From DASQBT01 sp049578545 (GTDB taxonomy: Bacteria > Pseudomonadota > Gammaproteobacteria > Burkholderiales > Thiobacillaceae), in the NCBI GenBank assembly GCA_049578545.1, contig JBAUMF010000049.1, forward strand, positions 1-64,000: a stretch of 64,000 nucleotides of DNA, read 5' to 3'. The notes under the pieces are model-generated. The model made no database searches and had not been told where the DNA came from. It saw nothing but the letters and a program-made list of their open reading frames with translations. How positions within the stretch are numbered: position 1 is the stretch's first letter; each line of letters starts with the position of its first letter. The position numbers were made by a program, and so were the translations under genes. Below, piece after piece: positions 41,394 to 49,817 of the stretch.

Positions 41394-42650
41394 TCAGTGG
41401 AGCCGGCGCACACGTGCACCCAGCTTGCAAAGTTTCTCTTCGATGCGCTCATACCCCCGATCGAGGTGATAGATACGCTCAATGATGGTTTCACCCTGGG
41501 CCACCAGGCCTGCCAATACCAGGCAGGCGGATGCACGAAGGTCTGTCGCCATTACCGTTGCCCCATCCAGCCGGCGCACACCTCGAACCAGCGCCGTATG
41601 TCCGGACACATCGATGTCTGCACCGAGACGACGCAGTTCCTGCACATGCATGAAGCGGTTTTCAAAAATGGTTTCTGTGATGCTGGCCGCTCCCCGGGCA
41701 ACGGTATTCAAGGCCATGAACTGTGCCTGCATATCGGTAGGGAAGGCAGGGTGCGGCGCAGTCCTGATATCAACAGACTTGAGAGGCGTACTTCCACGGC
41801 TGACTTCGATCCAGTCTTCGCCTGACGCAATGTTTGCCCCGGCATCACCGAGCTTGGCCATGACCGCATCGAGCGTACCCGGCTGGGCATGCGTTGTGCG
41901 GACCTTCCCGCCGGTCAGTGCCGCTGCCACCAGGAAGGTACCCGTCTCGATGCGGTCCGGCATGATTCTGTGCTGCGTGCCAGTCAACTCCGTCACCCCC
42001 TGAACGGTGATCATGGCGGTGCCGGCGCCTTCAATCTTTGCGCCCATGGCAATCAGGCAGTTGGCCAGGTCAACCACTTCAGGTTCCCGTGCGGCGTTTT
42101 CCAGAACCGTGGTTCCCTTTGCAAGGCTTGCTGCCATCATGAGGTTTTCCGTGCCTGTGACGGTAACAGTATCCATGACAATGCGTGCGCCTTTGAGTCG
42201 GTTTGCCATGGCATGAATGTAGCCGTGTTCGATGTGAATCTCCGCGCCCATTGCTTGCAGGCCCTTGATGTGCAAATCCACCGGACGCGTGCCAATCGCA
42301 CAGCCGCCTGGAAGGGAGACACGCACATCGCCAAAACGCGCCAGGGCAGGCCCGAGCACAAGTATCGACGCACGCATGGTTTTGACCATTTCGTACGGGG
42401 CCTCCAGTACGGGGACGTCCTGCGCACAGAGGCTTACCCGATTGCGCTCGTCCAGGGTCACCCGCAAACCCATGTGACCGAGCAAGGCCAGCATTGTGCT
42501 GATATCTTTCAAATGTGGAACATTGTCAAACACCAGTGTTTCTGGCGTGAGCAATGCTGCAGTCAATAATGGAAGCGCAGCATTCTTCGCACCCGATATG
42601 CGGACCTCGCCTTCGAGTACGACACCACCGTGAACCGACAACTTATCCAT
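41394..42650 (-). CDS. murA: UDP-N-acetylglucosamine 1-carboxyvinyltransferase
   Basis: First committed step of peptidoglycan synthesis; the target of fosfomycin. It is a 418-residue EPSP-synthase-fold protein with SGAKNAALPLL at the start and the active Cys in SLPGGCAIGTRP, so it should be fosfomycin-sensitive at this residue. It directly abuts ibaG (1 bp). ibaG-murA-hisG is a conserved order in betaproteobacteria. Confidence 0.97.
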   Translation of the reverse strand: MDKLSVHGGVVLEGEVRISGAKNAALPLLTAALLTPETLVFDNVPHLKDISTMLALLGHMGLRVTLDERNRVSLCAQDVPVLEAPYEMVKTMRASILVLGPALARFGDVRVSLPGGCAIGTRPVDLHIKGLQAMGAEIHIEHGYIHAMANRLKGARIVMDTVTVTGTENLMMAASLAKGTTVLENAAREPEVVDLANCLIAMGAKIEGAGTAMITVQGVTELTGTQHRIMPDRIETGTFLVAAALTGGKVRTTHAQPGTLDAVMAKLGDAGANIASGEDWIEVSRGSTPLKSVDIRTAPHPAFPTDMQAQFMALNTVARGAASITETIFENRFMHVQELRRLGADIDVSGHTALVRGVRRLDGATVMATDLRASACLVLAGLVAQGETIIERIYHLDRGYERIEEKLCKLGARVRRLH

Positions 42651-42887
42651 CTATCGACGTGCCCAGTCCTCGGGGGTGAAGGTCTTCATGGAAAGCGCGT
42701 GAATTTCCTCCCGCATGCGATCACCCAGGGCTTTGTAAACAAGCTGGTGCTGCTGCACCATGTTCTTGCCGCGGAATTCTCCACTGACAATGATCGCCTC
42801 GAAATGCTGGCCATCGCCTGCGACCTGAACATTTTCACAAGGTAGCGCCGTTTCAATCCAGCGCTTGATATCTTCCGGGTTCACCAT
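42651..42887 (-). CDS. ibaG: BolA family protein IbaG
   Basis: A 78-residue class II KH-like BolA protein starting MVNPEDIKRWIETALPC with HFEAIIVSGEFRGKNMVQQH, which carries the metal-ligand His and the Gly-Lys. IbaG with monothiol glutaredoxin binds an Fe-S cluster and is linked to acid stress. The open frame upstream overlaps the ABC permease. The ATG at 42887 is the family start, 2 bp after the permease stop. Confidence 0.92.
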   Translation of the reverse strand: MVNPEDIKRWIETALPCENVQVAGDGQHFEAIIVSGEFRGKNMVQQHQLVYKALGDRMREEIHALSMKTFTPEDWARR

Positions 42888-42889
42888 AC

Positions 42890-43645
42890 TCAGTATCTCA
42901 ATTTGTAGCCGCTTCTCAGCAGCAGAAGCGTAAAGGAGGATATTGCCACAAAGCAGCCAGCCACGACGAGAAAGCTGGTACCCGGCGCAACGTCTGACTG
43001 GCCGAAAAAGCCGTAGCGGAATCCATCCGTCATGTAGAACACCGGATTGAGATGCGAAGCGACCAACCAAAACGGCGGCAGCGAATGAATCGAATAGAAG
43101 ACACCCGAAAGGAACGTGAGCGGCATGATAATGAAGTTCTGGAAGGCGGCCATCTGGTCAAACTTCTCTGCCCAGATGCCGGCGTTGATACCCAGGGCGG
43201 CAAAGATGCCCGTTGAGAGAAAGGTATAGGTCACCAGCCAGAAAGGATGAAGAACGCGCAAATCGACAAACCAGATGGTGACAGCCATGACACCCAGTCC
43301 CACCACAATGCCCCTGAGCATGGCAGCAGCCATGTATGCCGAAAAAAGCTGGAAATAGGACAGTGGGGACAGCAATATGAAAATGATGTTGCCGGTGATC
43401 TTTGACTGGATCAGGCTTGATGAGCTGTTGGCGAACGCATTTTGCAAGGCCGACATCATGACCAGGCCGGGAATCAGGAATTCGGTATAACTGACGCCAG
43501 GAAAAACCTGAACGCGTCCCTTCAGTACATGAGAAAAAATCATCAGGTAAAGCATGGCTGAAATCACTGGAGCAAGGACTGTCTGAAATGCAACCTTCCA
43601 GAAGCGCAGAATTTCCTTATGGAAAAGCGCCTTGAACCCGCTCAT
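42890..43645 (-). CDS. ABC-2 type transporter permease (YadH-like)
   Basis: A 251-residue membrane protein with six predicted helices and the ABC-2 signature MPLTFLSGVFYSIHSLPPF. It pairs with the ATPase at 43752-44645. YadGH-type exporters lie next to the Mla and murA genes in many betaproteobacteria. The substrate is unknown, perhaps lipid or polysaccharide. The ATPase stop is 106 bp upstream, a larger gap than elsewhere in the operon. Confidence 0.88.
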   Translation of the reverse strand: MSGFKALFHKEILRFWKVAFQTVLAPVISAMLYLMIFSHVLKGRVQVFPGVSYTEFLIPGLVMMSALQNAFANSSSSLIQSKITGNIIFILLSPLSYFQLFSAYMAAAMLRGIVVGLGVMAVTIWFVDLRVLHPFWLVTYTFLSTGIFAALGINAGIWAEKFDQMAAFQNFIIMPLTFLSGVFYSIHSLPPFWLVASHLNPVFYMTDGFRYGFFGQSDVAPGTSFLVVAGCFVAISSFTLLLLRSGYKLRY

Positions 43646-43751
43646 GCGCTCACCTCTGCCACACTCTTCTCACCGGACCGCCCTCCATGTCGGTGCGTCG
43701 CGCTCATTCGCGGACGTGCAGATCCCCCCAAGCGGGGCCCCTCATTACTGC
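43646..43751 (-). repeat. GC-rich intergenic element between ABC genes
   Basis: The 106-bp gap between ATPase and permease contains GGGGCCCCGCTTGGGGGGATC (minus strand) followed by CGAATGAGCGCGACGCACC. In a tightly packed operon this gap is out of place. Its palindromic start and the CGCGACGC core suggest an inserted dispersed repeat of a different type from copies A-C. No second copy is seen in the window. Confidence 0.35.
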
Positions 43752-44645
43752 TCATGCGCGCCCCATGATGTCCTTGAATACGGTCTCCAGGTCTGCTTCC
43801 AGCAGCTGCAGTTCCTTTACCCTGATGTCTGCCAGGCGAAGCCGGGTAAGAAGCTGTTCCAGCTCGGAATAGTCGCGGAAGCAAAATTCCCAGCCGCCTT
43901 CAGTTGTTGGAGACAGCAAAATATCCTGCGCGGGCGCGCCACCTTCCAACTGCAAACACGCACGATGTTCGCTGGCGCCCGCAAGGAGATTTTGGGTGCT
44001 GTCCAGGGCAACGATGCGACCTGCTTTCATCATCGCAATGCGGCTACAAAGGGATTCCGCTTCTTCAAGGTAATGTGTGGTCAGCAAAATCGTATGACCC
44101 TGGCGGTTAAGGTCCTCGATGAATTCCCATAATGCCTGGCGCAGACCCACGTCCACCCCAGCCGTCGGCTCATCCAGCACAATCACCGGCGGCTTGTGCA
44201 CAAGCGCCTGAGCCACCAGCACGCGTCGCTTCATTCCACCCGACAGGGCGCGCATGTTTTTTGCAGCATGCTGCGCAAGGTCCAGACGCTCCATGATTTC
44301 GCCGATCCAGGCCTCGTTGTTTCGCATGCCAAAATACCCTGACTGCAGGCGCAGAGTCTCGCGCACCGTGAAAAAGGGATCGAACACCAATTCCTGCGGA
44401 ACCACGCCCAGTGCACGACGCGCGTCGCGATAATTGTGCCGCACATCATGCCCGATTACCTGGGCCTCACCTTCGTCGGCCCTGACCAGTCCTGCCATGA
44501 CGCTGATGAGCGTCGTCTTGCCTGCCCCATTGGGTCCCAACAAGCCAAGAAATTCGCCACGTCCGATTTCGAGACTGACGTCATCAAGTGCACGCGTTGC
44601 TCCGAATTGTTTGCGCAACCCCTGCACACGCAGTGCAGGTATCAT
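43752..44645 (-). CDS. ABC transporter ATP-binding protein (YadG-like)
   Basis: A 297-residue ABC ATPase with Walker A LLGPNGAGKTT, signature LSGGMKRR, Walker B VIVLDEPTAGVD and the H-loop LLTTHY. The C-terminal extension (about 225-297) is typical of exporters of the YadG/DrrA kind. It overlaps the mlaB stop by 4 bp and is co-transcribed with the permease. Together with the Mla genes it forms a large envelope-lipid operon. Confidence 0.92.
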   Translation of the reverse strand: MIPALRVQGLRKQFGATRALDDVSLEIGRGEFLGLLGPNGAGKTTLISVMAGLVRADEGEAQVIGHDVRHNYRDARRALGVVPQELVFDPFFTVRETLRLQSGYFGMRNNEAWIGEIMERLDLAQHAAKNMRALSGGMKRRVLVAQALVHKPPVIVLDEPTAGVDVGLRQALWEFIEDLNRQGHTILLTTHYLEEAESLCSRIAMMKAGRIVALDSTQNLLAGASEHRACLQLEGGAPAQDILLSPTTEGGWEFCFRDYSELEQLLTRLRLADIRVKELQLLEADLETVFKDIMGRA

Positions 44646-44920
44646 TGAGAAATTAGATCAGAGACGCCGTATAGCGCTGCGAGTGCAACCAGGTTGGCAG
44701 GCAAGTCTGTGAACTTGAGCGTGTGTCCCTGTTTTGCCGCTTCACGACGACAGGACAGAATCAAACCAAGAGCAGCGGAGTCCACTTCGCTGATCTCGTG
44801 AAACGTTACCTCTTTCAAACCGGCGGCAATAAGTGGTTTGAGTTGCGTCAGCAGTTCTGGCGTGGAATCGAGGGTTGCCCGGCCCTCAAGATGAGCAATG
44901 CCCTTCTGGCTCCGGACCAC
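44642..44920 (-). CDS. mlaB: STAS-domain protein MlaB
   Basis: A 92-residue STAS domain with IAHLEGRATLD and FHEISEVDSAALGLILSC, the segment around the regulatory Ser/Asp. MlaB binds MlaF and stabilises the MlaFEDB complex. It starts with GTG at 44920, preceded by GGGAG, and directly follows the mlaC stop. It is 4 bp from the next ATPase gene by overlap. Confidence 0.88.
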   Translation of the reverse strand: MVRSQKGIAHLEGRATLDSTPELLTQLKPLIAAGLKEVTFHEISEVDSAALGLILSCRREAAKQGHTLKFTDLPANLVALAALYGVSDLISQ

Positions 44921-44922
44921 TG

Positions 44923-45564
44923 TTATCTGCTCCCACCTTTTTCCGAGCCGTTATCCATGATGCTCTTCGATTTAGCCTCGAGCATGGAAATCAGTCCATC
45001 AATACCCGACTGGCGAACGGTACTGCCGAAAGACGCCCGGTAATTGATCACCAAACTGACTCCGTCAATGGTCACATCGTAAACCTTCCAGCCGAAATCG
45101 GTTTTGTACATGCTGTAGTCGATGGGAATCGGGCGCCCACCCGGCTGATTGACTTCGGTCTTTACCGTAACATCCGTATCATCGGGTTTCACAGCCAGAG
45201 GTTTGAAAACGATGGTTTGATTGGTAAATGCAGTGAGCGCTGTGGAATAGGTGCGGACCAGGAGGTTCTTGAATTCACGCACCAGAGTTTGCTTTTGCTG
45301 CGGCGTGGCCTTCTGCCAATAGCGGCCCACTGCAAGCTGGGTCATACGGTCAAAGTCGAAATGCGGCAGAACCTTGACCTCCACCAGATCGTACACCTTT
45401 CTGAGGTTACCGCTCCTAAGCTCCTTATCGGTCTTCAGGATGGACAGAACTTCCTGTGTAGTGGACTTGGCCAGCACATCCGGGGGCGTCATCGCCCAGA
45501 CCGGATTAAGCCACAACAAAGCCGCAAGACCGGCGGCACGAAACACGTTATTCAAGGCGATCAT
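44923..45564 (-). CDS. mlaC: Periplasmic phospholipid carrier MlaC
   Basis: A 213-residue MlaC/Ttg2D protein. The signal peptide (MIALNNVFRAAGLAALLWL to VWAM, about 1-25) is followed by the family pattern HFDFDRMTQLAVGRYWQKA and DGVSLVINYRASF. It shuttles phospholipid between the outer membrane and the MlaFEDB complex. The ATG at 45564 is chosen because it gives a normal signal peptide. It follows the TolC-like gene by 46 bp. Confidence 0.93.
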   Translation of the reverse strand: MIALNNVFRAAGLAALLWLNPVWAMTPPDVLAKSTTQEVLSILKTDKELRSGNLRKVYDLVEVKVLPHFDFDRMTQLAVGRYWQKATPQQKQTLVREFKNLLVRTYSTALTAFTNQTIVFKPLAVKPDDTDVTVKTEVNQPGGRPIPIDYSMYKTDFGWKVYDVTIDGVSLVINYRASFGSTVRQSGIDGLISMLEAKSKSIMDNGSEKGGSR

Positions 45565-45610
45565 GTTATTGGCACATTTAAAAATAAGCGTTTGATAAGA
45601 GCTGGGATGC

Positions 45611-46984
45611 TCACTTAAGTTCACCCGTCAGCTTGGCCAGTTCAGCCACATTGACGTTGTAATCGTTGACTGTGCGGAGGTAGTCTGTTTGGGCCAAAAC
45701 GTAGCTCTTGAAGGCGTCGGCCACCTTGTCGCCCTTTTCCAGACCAGCATTGAAATCGGCGGTTGCTGCGATGACCCACCGGCGAGCTGCAGCGGCCGCA
45801 TCAGCCAGTACCTTCTGCGATTCAAAATTCGCCCGGGCATTGGCATAGGCTTCGGCGACCTGATAAGGGATTCCGGCCAGCGCAAACTGCTTCTTGTAAT
45901 TCAGCGCATCCAGGTCCGCCTGTGCCTGTGCGGTGCGCGCATCGGCCACGCCAAAAGCCGCGTCCCACTTGATACCCACAACCGGCGTCAGCCCGGCATT
46001 ATTAAAGGGATCATAAATTAATGGGTTATCAAGCCGGTCGCGTTGTGAAGCATAATTGGCGGTTCCCACCACGCCGGCATACACATCAGGCATCAGATCT
46101 GCCTTCTTTGCCGCCACCAGCGCGCGACGCGCGCGCAAACCGGCTTCCAGTTGCTGCATTTCCGGTCGATCTGCAAGCGCCTTGGCTTGAAGGTCAGCCA
46201 ACTCGGCTTGAGGAAAGTCCACTGGACCGAGGCTTTCATCAGCCACCTCGAGCGGCGCTTTGAGACCAACCCCCGTCAACACTTTCAGGCCGTCCAGACT
46301 GATCTTTTCAACAGCCTTGGCCTGGTATACATACTTGGCCACCAGCCCGCGCGCGGTCTGCAGGGAATACAATTCGGCCTGAGTAACCTCGCCATTTTCT
46401 CGTTTCAGCGACTCTTCGGTCCGGTTAACAGAGTCGTTCAGGCGGTTCTGCACATCCTCGAGAAACAGACGAATATCGCGAGCCGTCAGAAAACCGTAAT
46501 AGGCGCGCTTGGTGTCCAGCGCAATATCTGCCCGAGTCTCACTGACATCTCCACGTTTGATATCGATGTTGCCCTGTGCGGCCGCACTGTATTGTTCGAC
46601 CTTGCCAAAGGTGTACAGTGGCTTGATCAGGGCAATTTCCAGGTGTGTCCAGTCGGACAGCCCATGCAGGTTATAACTGTCACTTCTTGGAGTACAGGGA
46701 AATGCCGCGCAGCTTGTCGCGCCTCCCTGATAAAAACCACCATTTACTTCCGGGGCCAGCCCTACAAATGCGTTGGCGCTGACATGCCAGCCCATATTGG
46801 CCTTAACTTCATCGAGAAGGGCACGTGCAGACTCAACCACTTGCTCACGTTCCTTGATCCGCGGATCCGCAGCCAGACTCATTTCCACGGCTTGCTGCAG
46901 GTTTATTGTCTGCGCTGCCACATGGCCGGTTTGGAAGCACAAGCCCGCAGCCAGGGTGACCAGCGCCAATTTAGTGGGTTCCAT
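45611..46984 (-). CDS. TolC-family outer-membrane channel in the mla operon
   Basis: A 457-residue OEP/TolC protein. The signal peptide (MEPTKLALVTLAAGLCFQTG to AAQ) is followed by INLQQAVEMSLAADPRIKER and two internally repeated helical-hairpin halves (about 60-230 and 260-450), with the second opening ALADRPEMQQLEAGLRARRA. It sits between mlaD (14-bp overlap) and mlaC, the place where many betaproteobacteria carry mlaA. No inner-membrane fusion protein gene is nearby. A channel for the Mla or the YadGH-type system is inferred. Confidence 0.88.
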   Translation of the reverse strand: MEPTKLALVTLAAGLCFQTGHVAAQTINLQQAVEMSLAADPRIKEREQVVESARALLDEVKANMGWHVSANAFVGLAPEVNGGFYQGGATSCAAFPCTPRSDSYNLHGLSDWTHLEIALIKPLYTFGKVEQYSAAAQGNIDIKRGDVSETRADIALDTKRAYYGFLTARDIRLFLEDVQNRLNDSVNRTEESLKRENGEVTQAELYSLQTARGLVAKYVYQAKAVEKISLDGLKVLTGVGLKAPLEVADESLGPVDFPQAELADLQAKALADRPEMQQLEAGLRARRALVAAKKADLMPDVYAGVVGTANYASQRDRLDNPLIYDPFNNAGLTPVVGIKWDAAFGVADARTAQAQADLDALNYKKQFALAGIPYQVAEAYANARANFESQKVLADAAAAARRWVIAATADFNAGLEKGDKVADAFKSYVLAQTDYLRTVNDYNVNVAELAKLTGELK

Positions 46985-47447
46985 TACTCGCTCCGTCCTG
47001 AGCCTTGTTGTATAAAAACTGTCCGATAAGGTTTTCCAAAACCACGGCCGACTGGGTAATCTGGATCTTGTCGCCATTTTTTAATTTTACGCCATCACCA
47101 CCCGGCTGGAGCGCAACGTATTGCTCGCCCAACAAACCAGAGGTCATGATCGAGGCCGAACTGTCTTTGGGAAACTGAAAGCGCTTATCCAGTTTTAGCA
47201 TGACTTTGGCTTCATAGTTTCCGCTATCGAATCCAATGTCCGCGACTCGGCCGACCACAACCCCCGCACTTTTTACCGGCGCGCGTGATTTGAGGCCACC
47301 GATATTGTCGAAATACGCTGACACCTCATAGGTATCAGTGCTCTTCAATGTGTTCATGCTGCCCACCTTGAGCGCCAAAAACATCAAGGCGCCAATGCCC
47401 GCAATCACAAACAGTCCCACCCAAAAATCCAGCAATACCCGGTTCAT
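46971..47447 (-). CDS. mlaD: MCE-domain protein MlaD
   Basis: A 158-residue protein with one N-terminal transmembrane helix (about 7-27) and an MCE domain (YFDNIGGLKSRAPVKSAGVV, LLGEQYVALQPGG). Six copies form the hydrophobic ring through which lipids pass. It directly follows mlaE (adjacent codons) and overlaps the TolC-like gene by 14 bp. Confidence 0.94.
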   Translation of the reverse strand: MNRVLLDFWVGLFVIAGIGALMFLALKVGSMNTLKSTDTYEVSAYFDNIGGLKSRAPVKSAGVVVGRVADIGFDSGNYEAKVMLKLDKRFQFPKDSSASIMTSGLLGEQYVALQPGGDGVKLKNGDKIQITQSAVVLENLIGQFLYNKAQDGASNGTH

Positions 47448-48245
47448 TTAGCTCAATCCCCGAAACATAAAAGCTGTCAACATAAAATCCAGGGCAAGAA
47501 TGGCCAGACTGGACGTCACCACGGTCCGGGTTGTTGCTCCGGACACCCCTTCGGCCGTGGGCGGCGCATCATACCCTTCAAACAGGGCAATGGCCGTTAC
47601 CGCAACCCCAAAAACAACACTTTTGATGACTCCATTCATGATATCCAGATGAAAATCCACCTTAGCCTGCATCTGGGACCAGAAACTGCCCTCATCCACA
47701 CCGATCAGCACCACACCCACTAGATAGCCCCCTATGATGCCGACGGCAGAAAACATCGCTGCCAGCAATGGCATGGATATTACGCCTGCCCAGAATCGGG
47801 GCGCGACAACGCGTGCAATCGGATCTATTGCCATCATTTCCATGGCAGTCAGTTGCTCGGTAGCCTTCATCAGGCCGATCTCCGCCGTAATGGCGGAACC
47901 AGCCCGGCTGGCAAAAAGCAGGGCCGCAACGACCGGCCCCAGCTCACGCACCAGGGACAATGCCACAAGAATACCCAAAGCTTCCTCCGACCCATAGGTC
48001 TGCAAAGTTTCATATCCCTGCAGACCCAGTACCATGCCGACAAACAGGCCTGAAACCACGATTATGATCAGCGAGAGCACACCGGAAAAATAGATTTCCC
48101 GAATAGTCAGGCCAAATCGACTCAGGGCCGTACCCGAGTGAAACAAGATGGCGAAAAAGAATCTGGTAGCGTAGCCAATACGCCAGATGCCATCCACGGC
48201 CTGGCGGCCAATGCTGGAGATACCTGCGAAAAGTGTTTTAAACAC
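47448..48245 (-). CDS. mlaE: Mla permease MlaE
   Basis: A 265-residue MlaE/YrbE permease with five or six helices. The family signature LSLVRELGPVVAALLFASRA and the ITAEIGLMKATEQLTAMEMM segment are present. It is part of the phospholipid-transport complex MlaFEDB in the inner membrane. It overlaps mlaF by 8 bp. Confidence 0.95.
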   Translation of the reverse strand: MFKTLFAGISSIGRQAVDGIWRIGYATRFFFAILFHSGTALSRFGLTIREIYFSGVLSLIIIVVSGLFVGMVLGLQGYETLQTYGSEEALGILVALSLVRELGPVVAALLFASRAGSAITAEIGLMKATEQLTAMEMMAIDPIARVVAPRFWAGVISMPLLAAMFSAVGIIGGYLVGVVLIGVDEGSFWSQMQAKVDFHLDIMNGVIKSVVFGVAVTAIALFEGYDAPPTAEGVSGATTRTVVTSSLAILALDFMLTAFMFRGLS

Positions 48246-49050
48246 GCGCCATCCCCAGTTTCAGGTCTACTGCATACGGCTGGGCGGGGTAATGGAAAGG
48301 CACGGGGCCATCAGGCTCGCCATGGACAAACTGGTGAACAAACGGCAGACGTGAAGAACGCATTTCCTCAGCGGTGCCCTCAGCCTCGATCACGCCTTCG
48401 GACACAAAATAGACATAATCCACGATTTTCAGCGATTCCTGCACGTCATGGGTCACTACCAGTGATGTCAAGCCTAATGTATCTGTCAGCCTGCGGATCA
48501 GGTTGCCTGTGACACCCAGCGAGATCGGGTCCAGGCCAGCGAAAGGCTCGTCATACATGATCAGCATGGGATCCAGCGCAATCGCTCTGGCCAGGGCCAC
48601 GCGGCGGGACATGCCGCCCGACAGTTCGGACGGCATTAATTCAGCTGCACCACGAAGCCCGACTGCATTAAGCTTCATCAGTACCAAATCGCGGATGATG
48701 TCTTCAGGCAATTGGGTGTGTTCTCGCAGTTGGAATGCCACGTTGTCAAAAACTGACATATCCGTGAAAAGCGCACCAAACTGGAACAGCATGCCCATCT
48801 TGCGCCTCAAGCGATACAGGTTGGCCTGGTCCAGATCGCCGACAATCTCGCCAGCCACCTTGACAATGCCCTGACTGGGTTTGAGTTGGCCACCGATAAG
48901 CCGCAACAAGGTCGTTTTGCCGCATCCACTGCTTCCCATAATGGCAACCACCTGGCCGCGCTTGGCCGTCAGGTTGATCCCTTTTAGGACCGGACGGGCG
49001 TTATAGCCGAAGGAGACATTGTCGATTTGAACGAGGGCATCGTTTGTCAA
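48238..49050 (-). CDS. mlaF: Mla ATPase MlaF
   Basis: A 270-residue ABC ATPase with Walker A IMGSSGCGKTT, signature LSGGMSRR, Walker B LIMYDEPFAGLD and H-loop VVTHD. It powers lipid movement by MlaFEDB. The start is TTG at 49050 (LTNDALVQIDN, read as Met). No ATG gives a family-like N-terminus. It heads the mla operon. Confidence 0.94.
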   Translation of the reverse strand: MTNDALVQIDNVSFGYNARPVLKGINLTAKRGQVVAIMGSSGCGKTTLLRLIGGQLKPSQGIVKVAGEIVGDLDQANLYRLRRKMGMLFQFGALFTDMSVFDNVAFQLREHTQLPEDIIRDLVLMKLNAVGLRGAAELMPSELSGGMSRRVALARAIALDPMLIMYDEPFAGLDPISLGVTGNLIRRLTDTLGLTSLVVTHDVQESLKIVDYVYFVSEGVIEAEGTAEEMRSSRLPFVHQFVHGEPDGPVPFHYPAQPYAVDLKLGMARV

Positions 49051-49092
49051 AGTTGAGCCTTTAGATTGTTTGTCGGATTTTACTTCAATCGC

Positions 49093-49572
49093 TTAATAAC
49101 CCATGAGTTCAACCAGCGACCGGACTTTTTCCAGCGCGGGCAAATGGGCCTCTCGATTCAGCAGGAAGAGATCCTGCCGCTGATCGATCGCTTTTTGGAT
49201 CTCACCCCTTAGCTGTCTTAGGTCCGGCTCCGGAGGAAACCAGAATATCTGCGGTCGTAACCGATCAGCGTCACTTATCAACGCCCGCTCACCCATTGCT
49301 TCGAGGAATTGCGTTGACCGCCGATTCAGAGAATCAGGAGCTTCCAAGATGAAGCGAAAATTGGCTTGGGTATCGGTCAGCCAGGACTTTGCTATTTCTA
49401 ATGAACACCTTACCCATGAAATGGATGGTAAATAGACGCAACGAAACTGAGTGTTGTAATAAGACAACTGCCACTCTTCTGGCAAATCGTCTGGATAAAA
49501 CCTGGCCTGCCAGTGGATGTGCTGCCAGCCGATTGCACCAAAATAGACGTTATATTTCAAGGTTTCAGCCAT
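49093..49572 (-). CDS. Short DUF72-like protein
   Basis: A 159-residue protein whose start, YFGAIGWQHIHWQARFYPDD, matches the beginning of the DUF72 TIM-barrel family. Full members have 240-300 residues, so about half is absent. The frame is intact and the ribosome site AGGATCC is acceptable, so it seems a stable short form, not a fresh truncation. Trp, Arg and Phe residues are frequent. The function is unknown. It is upstream of mlaF on the same strand. Confidence 0.65.
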   Translation of the reverse strand: MAETLKYNVYFGAIGWQHIHWQARFYPDDLPEEWQLSYYNTQFRCVYLPSISWVRCSLEIAKSWLTDTQANFRFILEAPDSLNRRSTQFLEAMGERALISDADRLRPQIFWFPPEPDLRQLRGEIQKAIDQRQDLFLLNREAHLPALEKVRSLVELMGY

Positions 49573-49733
49573 GCGGCAATGGATCCTGGATGAAGATTAA
49601 AGCTTGTCCTGGAAGTTGCAAGGTTGGGCTGCAATGGAAAGGACAGGCGCCTTTATATTTTCTTAATTGTTGTTTTTTGCACGACCATTAGATTAGAATA
49701 TAAGCCAACGACAATATATAAACACTCGGCCCA

Positions 49734-49761
49734 TTGATAAATTAAGATACTTGGATATTAT
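49734..49761 (+). promoter_or_regulatory. Strong sigma-70-type promoter of the repeat-protein gene
   Basis: TTGATA (49734-49739) and TATTAT (49756-49761) are separated by 16 bases, each one mismatch from the sigma-70 consensus. The surrounding 150 bp are unusually AT-rich for this genome. An untranslated leader of about 50 bases ends with AACAGGAGAG before the ATG at 49818. The signals suggest high expression. Confidence 0.6.
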
Positions 49762-49817
49762 TAATATAAAGATGGTTTACAGTTTTTAACCCTTTTTCAA
49801 ACAACAGGAGAGTCATC

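Noticed and set aside
46151..47029. 292-codon open frame antisense to the TolC-like gene
   Set aside because: It is fully inside the TolC-like gene on the other strand and has no domain or ribosome site.
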